64,000 bases of DNA, taken from positions 9,125,501 to 9,189,500 of the forward strand of contig NZ_CP097263.1 of NCBI RefSeq assembly GCF_028622115.1. Reading direction: 5' to 3'. Shown piece by piece: positions 8,167 to 16,025 of this stretch. Positions within the stretch are counted from its first letter, which is position 1, and every line of letters begins with the position of its first letter. Under the pieces are notes generated by a model. It did no database searches. It was given only the letters and a program-made list of their open reading frames with translations, and was not told the origin of the DNA. The stretch comes from Kutzneria chonburiensis. GTDB taxonomy: Bacteria; Actinomycetota; Actinomycetes; Mycobacteriales; Pseudonocardiaceae. Made by a program: the position numbers and the translations under genes.

Positions 8167-10452
8167 ATGACGGACGACGGCAGCAAGACCAAGCCCACCG
8201 GGACGACGACGCACTCCGACGGCGGGGTGTGGCCGGACGGGGACGACGGCAAGGCGACCATGGACCCGGCCGACCGGGGCAAGGATTTCGCCGGCCTTGA
8301 CTGGAAATCGATCGAGGCGCTCGTCCTCGGCGGCGGCGCCCTGCCCAAGGGGCAGGGCGCCGACACCGTGACCTACGTCGATCCGCAGACCCTGGTGAAC
8401 TCGGCCGCGGTCCTCAGGAGCGCCTACCTGAACCTGCACATGGTGGCCCGGTCCATTGCCGACCAGACCAACGCGCTGGCCGGCGAGGACGGATCGTGGA
8501 AGGGGCCGGCCGCCGCCCGGTTCCGGGTCATGATGCTGAACCTGTCACACAAGGTCGACGCCGTGGCCAACGTGATCGTGGACGCCAAGAACGGCCACGA
8601 CGTGCCGGAGCAGCTGCTCGACCTCGGCGGCTGGCTGGTGTGGGCGCAGAACGAGCTGCGCAACATCGACTACTTCTACGCCAAGCAGATCTGGGACCTC
8701 GGCAGCGAGTACCGGCTCGACGGCAACCGGGCGTTCATCTCCAAGAAGCCCGAGGTGGTCGAGATGATGACCAACGACATGCGCAAGGTCGGCGACCAGC
8801 TGGCCACCCACTACTACGACCACTTCGTGCTGCCGGGCTTCAGCAATCCCAAGGCATTGCCGGAGCCGACGCCGGAACCGCCCGGCGGCGGCGACAAAGG
8901 CGGCAAGGGCGGCGACAAGTACGACGCCAACGTGCCCAAGCCGCAACCCCAGCCGACGCCGTTCCACTACGCCCCGCCGAACCTCAAGAACAACCCGGAC
9001 TACAAGCCCGGGCCGCCGCCCGGGGACCACAAGACGGATCCACCGCCGAAGTACCAGACGGACCCGCCGCCCCACTACAAGACCGATCCGCCACCGGGGT
9101 ACCAGGGCGGGCCGCCGCCGGTCAACCAGCAGCAGCCGCCGGCGATCCAGCACTACAACCCGAACTCCGGGCCGGAGAACAAGAATCTCCACGGTCCCGA
9201 CAAGCTCAACGACCCCGACAACCTGCTGCACTACAAGTCTTCGCCGCCACCCGGCAACACCGGCGGGCCGCCGGTCACGCCGGTGCCACTGACCCTCGGC
9301 CCCGGCCCGGCCACGGGTGGTGGCGACAACCTCAAGCTCCCCAACCGCAACCTCGGCCCCGGACCCGGCACGGGTGGCGGCAACAATCTCAAGTACCCGA
9401 ACCGTGATTTCGGTCCCGGCCCGGGTACGGGTGGCGGCGAGAACCTCAAGTCGCCCGGCGGCGGTGACATCAGGTCGCCGCACATCTCGGACCCGCCCGG
9501 CGGCACCGATCACCTGCACGACAACGCCCTGAACCCGACTCAGCTGCCGCCAGGGTTGCAGAACAACAACACCCGCGGCGGAGGCGGCACGCCGTTCATG
9601 CCGCCCAACGGCATGGGTGGTTCCGGCCTGCAGAATCCGCCGGTCGCGGACCGTCCGGATTCGTCGGGACTGCTCGGCGGCGTGGAACACGCGTGGACCG
9701 GCAACACGCCCGACAACCTCGGCGACCCGAGGGTGCACGGCGAAACCCCGCCGCAGAGCCCGAACTCGTGGGGCATGCCGTTCATGCCCCCTGGGGGTAT
9801 GGGTGGATCGGGTATGCAGAACCCACCCGTGGCGGAGCGACCGGACTCGGCCGGGCTGCTCGGCGGCGAACACCTTGCCTGGACGGGCGAGCAGCCCGAC
9901 GGCGTCGGCGATCCCGAGTCCACCGGGGCAACGCCGGCCGGCATCTGGGCCGGGCCCGAGCCCATCATGGGCCTGTACGAGAGCGACCTGCCGAATCTGC
10001 CCGCTGCCGTCGAAACCGTTAAGCAGCAACAACTACTGCCGGGCTGGCCGGCTACGCCACCGGCCGGGCGCACAGAACCGGAGGAGCCGGAGATGAACTG
10101 GGTCGCCGAAGACGTGCGTGTGCCGGTGGTACGGCCCACTGGTGCGGAAGACATGTCGGCCTGGGATGTCGGTGCCGCCGAGTTCTTCAGCGGCCTGATG
10201 CCGTTGTCCGTCACCGAGGAGATCACCACCGACATCGTCGAACGCAGCGACGAGCCATGGGGCGGGACGTACCACCGGATGCGCGTGGGTGAGTCCCTGT
10301 CCGAGCCGCTGCCTTCCTGCGGCGGCGATGACTACGAGCCCGACGAGTCCGAAGTGGACGAAGCCGTCGAGGACCGAGCGGTTGCCGACCTGCTCCGTCA
10401 GGACGACACCGCATGGGGCGGCGCGAAGAGCTCATTGGGCGTGCTCGAATGA
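8167..10452 (+). CDS. WXG/PPE-like protein with long Pro-Gly-rich repeat tail
   Basis: This is a 761-aa protein. Residues about 75-220 are helical and contain a WXG-type turn (GEDGSWKGPAAARF), like the export domain of PPE/LXG substrates. From about residue 235 to 620 it is rich in Pro, Gly and Asn with clear internal repeats. Three copies of a LGPGPxTGGGxNLK unit lie near residues 375-430. Two copies of an approximately 55-residue unit start with FMPPxGMGGSGxQNPPVA (near 478 and 538). The last 130 residues are acidic. It is probably a secreted or surface-spanning T7SS substrate. Its stop overlaps the ATG of eccC (ATGA), so the two are translationally coupled. Confidence 0.8.
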   Translation: MTDDGSKTKPTGTTTHSDGGVWPDGDDGKATMDPADRGKDFAGLDWKSIEALVLGGGALPKGQGADTVTYVDPQTLVNSAAVLRSAYLNLHMVARSIADQTNALAGEDGSWKGPAAARFRVMMLNLSHKVDAVANVIVDAKNGHDVPEQLLDLGGWLVWAQNELRNIDYFYAKQIWDLGSEYRLDGNRAFISKKPEVVEMMTNDMRKVGDQLATHYYDHFVLPGFSNPKALPEPTPEPPGGGDKGGKGGDKYDANVPKPQPQPTPFHYAPPNLKNNPDYKPGPPPGDHKTDPPPKYQTDPPPHYKTDPPPGYQGGPPPVNQQQPPAIQHYNPNSGPENKNLHGPDKLNDPDNLLHYKSSPPPGNTGGPPVTPVPLTLGPGPATGGGDNLKLPNRNLGPGPGTGGGNNLKYPNRDFGPGPGTGGGENLKSPGGGDIRSPHISDPPGGTDHLHDNALNPTQLPPGLQNNNTRGGGGTPFMPPNGMGGSGLQNPPVADRPDSSGLLGGVEHAWTGNTPDNLGDPRVHGETPPQSPNSWGMPFMPPGGMGGSGMQNPPVAERPDSAGLLGGEHLAWTGEQPDGVGDPESTGATPAGIWAGPEPIMGLYESDLPNLPAAVETVKQQQLLPGWPATPPAGRTEPEEPEMNWVAEDVRVPVVRPTGAEDMSAWDVGAAEFFSGLMPLSVTEEITTDIVERSDEPWGGTYHRMRVGESLSEPLPSCGGDDYEPDESEVDEAVEDRAVADLLRQDDTAWGGAKSSLGVLE

Positions 10453-13400
10453 GCACCGAGACGGTGAAGCGGGGCCCGCGCGCGGCCGGCCCCGAGCGAC
10501 CCGAGGGGCAGGAAGAGCTCCAGGAGCCGCCGGTGCTGGCCGAACCGGCGGTGCGGGACCTGAACTCGCTGCTCATGATGCTGCCGATGGGCATCGGCTC
10601 AATGGTCATGGTGCTGGCGTTCTCCGGCATCGCCGGCAGTTCGCCGATGACGTACGTGGTCGGCGGCGGCATGGGGATCTCGATGATCGCCATGAGCCTG
10701 GCCCAGCTGACCCGTGGGGCCACCGACCGCAAACGCAAGATGATGGCCGAGCGACGGGACTATCTCCGCTACATCGCCCAGGTCCGTGAGCGCGCGCGGT
10801 CGACGGCCGAGCAGCAGCGCCAGGCCGTGGCCTGGAACAACCCGTCGCCGGATGCGTTGTGGTCCTTGGCTTTGGGCCCGCGGCTGTGGGAACGCCGTGG
10901 CAGTCACGACGACTTCGCCCGGGTGCGCATCGGGTTGGGCACGCAGCAGTCGGCGCTGGAACTCGTCTCGCCGGTGACCAAGCCGATCGAGGACCTGGAG
11001 CCGCTGTCGGCGATCTCGTTGCGCCGCTTCACCGAGACGTACCGAACGCTGTCGGGCATCCCGACGGCTGTCGGGCTGCGCAGCTTCACCAGCGTCGAGT
11101 TCGACGGCGGCCTGGACGCGGCGACCGCGCTGGTCCGGGCGATGCTGGCCCAGCTGGTGACCTTCCACTCGCCGGACGAACTCCGCGTCGCCGTGCTGAC
11201 CACGCCGACCGCCCAGGCCGGCTGGGACTGGGTGAAGTGGTTGCCGCACAACCATCATCCGACGCTGCGGGACGAGGCCGGGCCGCTGCGGCTGCTGGCC
11301 GTCGACCACGACGAGCTGATGGACGTGCTCGGCCCGGACGTGGCCGACCGTGACGATCACGACAAGTCGGCGGTGCCGACGACGACCGAGCCGTTCGTGG
11401 TGATCGTGGCCCACCTGGCCGTGATTCCCGAGTCGTCCCGGCTGTTGGGCGCGGGCCTGCGCAACGTGGTCGTGCTGGACGTCAGCGGCGCGCTGCCCGG
11501 CGGTCCCAAGGTGTTGCGGCTCACCGCCACCGAGGACCGGGTCGAGTTTCCGACCGGCGACACCGTCGGCTCCGCGGTGCGCGACGAGTTGTCGGTGCCG
11601 CAGGTCGAGGCGTTGGCCCGGCTGCTGTCGCCCAAGCGGACCAGCGGCACGCTGGAGATCGCCGAGCAGCCGCTGGAAAGCGATTTCGGGCTGACCGCGC
11701 TGCTCGGCATCCGGGACGTGCACACCTTCGACGTCGTCGCCCAGTGGCGGCCGCGGGCGGCGCAGCGGGCGCGGATGTCGGTGCCGATCGGCGTCACCGA
11801 GGACGGCGAGATCGTCGAGCTGGACCTGAAGGAGTCGGCGCAGGGCGGTATGGGCCCGCACGGCATGCTCATCGGGGCCACCGGCTCGGGCAAATCGGAG
11901 CTGCTGCGGACACTCGTGCTCGGCCTGGCCGCCACGCACTCCTCGGAGATCCTCAACTTCGTGCTGGTGGACTTCAAGGGCGGCGCGACCTTCCTCGGCA
12001 TGGACCGGCTGCCGCACACCTCGGCGATGATCACCAACCTGGCCGACGAGTTGCCGCTGGTCGACCGTATGCAGGATTCACTCAACGGGGAGATGGTCCG
12101 GCGGCAGGAACAGCTGCGCGCCAGCGGGTATCCCTCGCTGTTCGAGTACGAGAAGGCCCGCGCGGCCGGCGAGCAGCTGGCCCCGATGCCCACGCTGTTC
12201 CTGGTCGTGGACGAGTTCTCCGAGCTGCTCGGCGCGAAGCCGGAGTTCATGGAGCTGTTCGTCTCGGTCGGCCGGCTCGGCCGGTCGTTGGGCGTGCACC
12301 TGCTGCTGGCGTCGCAGCGGCTGGACGAGGGGCGCATCCACCGGGTGGAAGGCCATCTGTCGTACCGGATCGCGTTGCGCACGTTCTCGTCCATGGAGTC
12401 CCGCAACGTCATCGGCGTCGGCAGCGCCTACGAGTTGCCGTCCGAGCCCGGCAACGGGTATCTCAAGATCGACACGGTGAATCTGGTGCGGTTCAAGGCC
12501 GCTTACGTGTCCGGCCCGGTGCCGGCCGGTGCGGGCGAGGGCGTCGCCGTGGACGCCGCGCACGCCGGTCTGGACGTCGTCCCCTTCCATACCCAAGCTC
12601 ACCCGGCCCGGTTGATCCTGCGGGACAACGACATAGAAGAGTCCGATGTGGACACCGTCGAGGTGGCCGTCGGCGAGATGACGCTGGCCGACGCCTTCGT
12701 CGACCGGTTGACCGGGGCCGGCCCGGCGGCACGCCAGGTGTGGCTGCCGCCGCTGGCGGAGTCGCCCAGCCTGGATTCGTTGCTGCCGACCGTGTTGCCC
12801 GACCCGGACCGCGGCATGACCGTGCAGGACCCGGCCCACTGGGGCGGGCTGCGGGTGCCGATGGGCATGATCGACCGGCCGTTCGAGCAGGTCCGGGAGC
12901 TGCTGATGGCCGACCTGTCCGGCGCCGCCGGCCACGTCGCCGTGGTCGGCGGGCCCAAGTCGGGCAAGTCGACCATGCTGCGGACACTGATGCTGGCCCT
13001 GGCCATGACCCACACCCCGCGCGAAGTCCAGTTCTACGGCCTGGATTTCGGCGGTGGCGGCATCATGTCGGTCAGCGGCCTGCCGCACGTTGGCTCGGTG
13101 GCCACTAGGCTGGAGCGGGACCGCGTCGTGCGGACGATCGAGGAGATCGCCCAGGTCATGGAGCACCGGGAGGCGGTGTTCGCGTCCCGGGGCATCGAGT
13201 CCATCCAGACGTACCGGCAGCTGGTGCGGGACGGCGCGCTCGACGACCCGTTCGGCGATGTGTTCCTGGTCGTGGACGGGTGGTTCACCCTGCGCAACGA
13301 CTACGCCGACCTGGAGCAGCGCATCGGCGAGCTGGCCTCGCGCGGCCTGTCGTTCGGCGTGCACGTGGTGATCGCCTCCACCCGCTGGTCGGAGATCCGC

Positions 13401-14423
13401 CCGTACCTGCGTGATCTGCTGCAAACCCGCTTCGAGCTGCGGCTGGGCGACCCGATGGAGTCGGAGATCGGCACTCGCAAGGCCAAGACCGTGCCCGGCC
13501 AGCCCGGCCGCGGCCTGACGCCGGAGGGCCTGCACTTCCTGGCCGGGCTGCCCCGGATGGACGGCAGCAGCGGCGAGGACGACCTGGCCACGGCGACGAA
13601 GTCGGTGGCGGAGGAGGTCCGGCTGTTCTGGCCGGGCCCGGCCGCGCCGGCCGTGCGGCTGCTGCCGGCGACGCTGCCCATCACCCGGCTGCCGCCGTCC
13701 GACGGCGACCTCCGGGTCGCGCTCGGCCAGGACGAGCAGCGGCTTTCCCCGGTGTGGCACGACTTCTCGGCCACGCCGCACCTGCTGGTGTTCGGCGACA
13801 ACGAGACCGGCAAGACCAACCTGCTGCGGCTGGTGATCCGCTCCGTGCTGGCCCGCTATCAGCCGGGTGAAGCCAAGATCCTGCTGGCCGACCCGAGCCG
13901 CATGCTCGACCAGGAGGTGCCCGAGGCGTACCGCGTCGGCTATGCCACGACCGGCGAAGCGCTGAAGTCGTTGGCCACGCAGGCCAGTGTGTCGCTCACG
14001 CCGCGAGTCCCGGATCAGAGCATCGCCGCCGACCGGCTCAAGCGCCGCGACTGGTGGACCGGACCCCGGCTGTTCGTCGTGATCGACGACTACCAGCTGC
14101 TCACCGACGGCATGGGGTCGCCGCTGGAGCCGTTGCTGCCGTTGCTTGCCCAGGGCGCGTACACCGGGTTCCATCTCGTGCTGGCCCGCAGCACGTCCGG
14201 GGCGATGCGGGCGCTGAGTGACGCTGTCGTGCGGCGGGTGTGGGAGTTGGGCAACCCCGGTGCGGTGTTCTCGTACCCCAAGGAGGAAGGCAAGTTCCTC
14301 GGCGAGGCGACGCCGCGCAACCTGCCGCCCGGCCGTGCGCAGCTGGTCACCCGGCGTGGCGTCAAGTTGATGCAGACCGGCTTCGTGCCGGAGTTGGCCA
14401 TGACCGAGAGGACGTCGCGATGA
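10449..14423 (+). CDS. eccC: EccC, type VII secretion FtsK/SpoIIIE ATPase (fused Ca+Cb)
   Basis: This 1324-aa protein has two membrane segments near residues 35-90 followed by three FtsK/SpoIIIE ATPase domains. Walker A motifs are GATGSGKSELL near 475, GGPKSGKSTMLRT near 833 and GDNETGKTNLLRL near 1115. Walker B-like strands are FVLVDFKGG and FYGLDFGGG, with ILLADPS in the weaker third domain. EccC is the motor of the ESX complex and recognises substrates through its last ATPase domain. The single-chain form is typical outside the mycobacterial ESX-1 split version. The ATG at 10449 overlaps the previous stop (ATGA) and is preferred to the in-frame ATG at 10413. Its own stop overlaps the start of eccD. 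Confidence 0.95.
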   Translation: MSTETVKRGPRAAGPERPEGQEELQEPPVLAEPAVRDLNSLLMMLPMGIGSMVMVLAFSGIAGSSPMTYVVGGGMGISMIAMSLAQLTRGATDRKRKMMAERRDYLRYIAQVRERARSTAEQQRQAVAWNNPSPDALWSLALGPRLWERRGSHDDFARVRIGLGTQQSALELVSPVTKPIEDLEPLSAISLRRFTETYRTLSGIPTAVGLRSFTSVEFDGGLDAATALVRAMLAQLVTFHSPDELRVAVLTTPTAQAGWDWVKWLPHNHHPTLRDEAGPLRLLAVDHDELMDVLGPDVADRDDHDKSAVPTTTEPFVVIVAHLAVIPESSRLLGAGLRNVVVLDVSGALPGGPKVLRLTATEDRVEFPTGDTVGSAVRDELSVPQVEALARLLSPKRTSGTLEIAEQPLESDFGLTALLGIRDVHTFDVVAQWRPRAAQRARMSVPIGVTEDGEIVELDLKESAQGGMGPHGMLIGATGSGKSELLRTLVLGLAATHSSEILNFVLVDFKGGATFLGMDRLPHTSAMITNLADELPLVDRMQDSLNGEMVRRQEQLRASGYPSLFEYEKARAAGEQLAPMPTLFLVVDEFSELLGAKPEFMELFVSVGRLGRSLGVHLLLASQRLDEGRIHRVEGHLSYRIALRTFSSMESRNVIGVGSAYELPSEPGNGYLKIDTVNLVRFKAAYVSGPVPAGAGEGVAVDAAHAGLDVVPFHTQAHPARLILRDNDIEESDVDTVEVAVGEMTLADAFVDRLTGAGPAARQVWLPPLAESPSLDSLLPTVLPDPDRGMTVQDPAHWGGLRVPMGMIDRPFEQVRELLMADLSGAAGHVAVVGGPKSGKSTMLRTLMLALAMTHTPREVQFYGLDFGGGGIMSVSGLPHVGSVATRLERDRVVRTIEEIAQVMEHREAVFASRGIESIQTYRQLVRDGALDDPFGDVFLVVDGWFTLRNDYADLEQRIGELASRGLSFGVHVVIASTRWSEIRPYLRDLLQTRFELRLGDPMESEIGTRKAKTVPGQPGRGLTPEGLHFLAGLPRMDGSSGEDDLATATKSVAEEVRLFWPGPAAPAVRLLPATLPITRLPPSDGDLRVALGQDEQRLSPVWHDFSATPHLLVFGDNETGKTNLLRLVIRSVLARYQPGEAKILLADPSRMLDQEVPEAYRVGYATTGEALKSLATQASVSLTPRVPDQSIAADRLKRRDWWTGPRLFVVIDDYQLLTDGMGSPLEPLLPLLAQGAYTGFHLVLARSTSGAMRALSDAVVRRVWELGNPGAVFSYPKEEGKFLGEATPRNLPPGRAQLVTRRGVKLMQTGFVPELAMTERTSR

Positions 14424-15781
14424 ACACGCTGACCGGCGAACAGTGCCGGATCACCGTGTACGGGCCGAAGGGACGGGCCGATCTGTCGGTGCCGCTGTCG
14501 GTGCCGCTGACCAGCCTGCTGCCCATCCTGGTGCGCCACACCGGTTCCGATGCCGAGCCGGGGCAGGCATGGGTGTTGCAACGGCTCGGCCAGGCGCCGC
14601 TGGACCCGTCGGGCACGCCGGAGTCGCTGGACTGGCAGGAAGGCGAGGAGTTCCATCTCCGCGCCAGCCAGGATCCGTTGCCGGAGCTGGACTTCGACGA
14701 CATCGCCGAGGGCATGGCCACCATGGTGAGCCGCCGGCCGGGACGCTGGCAGCCGGAGTTCAACCGCCGCCTCTTCCTCGGCTTCGCGATCTTCGCTCTG
14801 GTCGTGCTGACCCGCGTGCTGGTTTACCCCGGTGCCACTGGATTGTCGGTCGGTGGGTCCATTGTGGTCTCACTCGGGTTGTTGGTGGCAGCGGTGTCCT
14901 GTGGGGTGCGGTCGACCGACCGGGCGCTGCTCTTGCTGCTCGGTCTCGGCGGGTGCGGATTCGCCTTTCTGACCGGGTACTTGGCGGTCGGCGGGATGTG
15001 GTCGTTGCTGTCCGGGTGTTTGGCGGCGGTGATCGCCGGCGGGGCGGTGCTCGGCGGGCGGGCGGCGTGGTCGCCCCACGTCCCGTTCACACCGTTCGGC
15101 ACGGTGGTGGCGACCGGTGTGGCCGGGGCGGTCTCGTTGTGGCTGCACCTGGGGGCCGGTTTCTCACCGGTGCAGGCCAGCGGGGTCGCTTGCACTGTGC
15201 TGGTGGGCTTTCTGGTGTTCGCGCCTCGGATCGCCGTGCGGTTCGCCCATATCCGTGGCCCGCAGCTGCCCCGTTCGGCCAAGGAGCTCCAGTTCGACAT
15301 CGAGCCCGAGCCGGCCGACCGGATGGCCACCCGAACCGGCTACGCCGACGGTTACCTGACCATGGCCTGCGTCGCCGCCGCGGTGGTTTTCGCCTACTGC
15401 TACCCGGTTCTGCTGGCCGGTGGGCTGTTCCCGGCGATCACGGGCGGCATGGTCGCAGCGGCGGCGTTGATGCGGTCGCGCAGCCTGCTGGGCGTGTGGC
15501 AACGGGTTCCGCTGGCCGTGTCCGGCGCGATCGGGTTGGCGCTGCTCGGTTTCTCGCTGATCTCCCAGCTTTCCGCGCCATGGCGGGGCGCGAGTATCGC
15601 CGGGCTGGCACTGGTGTTCTTCCTGCTGGTGCTGGCCATGCTGCGGCCGCCGCCGCGCCGGCTGCTGCCGATCTGGGGACATCTGGCCAACTGGCTGGAG
15701 ACGCTGAGCGCGGTCGCGCTGGTGCCGATCCTGCCCGAGCTGTTCGGCCTGTACGGCTGGATGGTCGGGCTCGCGGGGTGA
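14420..15781 (+). CDS. eccD: EccD, type VII secretion membrane channel protein
   Basis: This 453-aa protein begins with an approximately 95-residue ubiquitin-like (YukD) domain (CRITVYGPKGRADLSVPL at the start), followed by a linker and then about eleven hydrophobic segments from residue 115 to the end. This is the normal EccD architecture, in which the membrane part lines the inner-membrane pore. The ATG at 14420 forms an ATGA overlap with the eccC stop. An upstream in-frame extension within eccC is not used, because the ubiquitin-like fold starts exactly at this methionine. Confidence 0.93.
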   Translation: MNTLTGEQCRITVYGPKGRADLSVPLSVPLTSLLPILVRHTGSDAEPGQAWVLQRLGQAPLDPSGTPESLDWQEGEEFHLRASQDPLPELDFDDIAEGMATMVSRRPGRWQPEFNRRLFLGFAIFALVVLTRVLVYPGATGLSVGGSIVVSLGLLVAAVSCGVRSTDRALLLLLGLGGCGFAFLTGYLAVGGMWSLLSGCLAAVIAGGAVLGGRAAWSPHVPFTPFGTVVATGVAGAVSLWLHLGAGFSPVQASGVACTVLVGFLVFAPRIAVRFAHIRGPQLPRSAKELQFDIEPEPADRMATRTGYADGYLTMACVAAAVVFAYCYPVLLAGGLFPAITGGMVAAAALMRSRSLLGVWQRVPLAVSGAIGLALLGFSLISQLSAPWRGASIAGLALVFFLLVLAMLRPPPRRLLPIWGHLANWLETLSAVALVPILPELFGLYGWMVGLAG

Positions 15782-15788
15782 GGGAAAC

Positions 15789-16010
15789 ATGGTGCAGACA
15801 CAGAAGGATCACGTCGAGGCGCATTCGTTCCTCATCGGCCGGATCACCTCGGCCCTGGTGCTGGGCAACGCCAGCCACCTGGACGTGCCCGGGAGACGCG
15901 CTTGGCACGGACTGCTGATCGGCGTGCTGCTGGCGGTGCTGATCGGCGCGGGCTTTTTCGTGTACGGCCTGCTCGCGCACGGCTTCGGCACACCGCCCGC
16001 CGCGCATTGA
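15789..16010 (+). CDS. EccB-like stub: N-terminal tail and membrane anchor only
   Basis: This 73-aa protein matches the first part of EccB: a basic cytoplasmic tail (AHSFLIGRITSALVLGNA) followed by one membrane helix (LLIGVLLAVLIGAGFFVYGLL). It stops at TPPAAH, where ordinary EccB (about 450-500 aa) continues into its large periplasmic beta-rich domain. Start and ribosome binding site (TGAGGGAAAC) are good and the next gene follows 15 bases later, so this is a compact gene rather than an obvious frameshift; no remaining EccB sequence is visible downstream. It may anchor EccC/EccD without a periplasmic ring. The identification rests on layout and motif similarity. Confidence 0.7.
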   Translation: MVQTQKDHVEAHSFLIGRITSALVLGNASHLDVPGRRAWHGLLIGVLLAVLIGAGFFVYGLLAHGFGTPPAAH

Positions 16011-16025
16011 GACGAAGGGACGACG

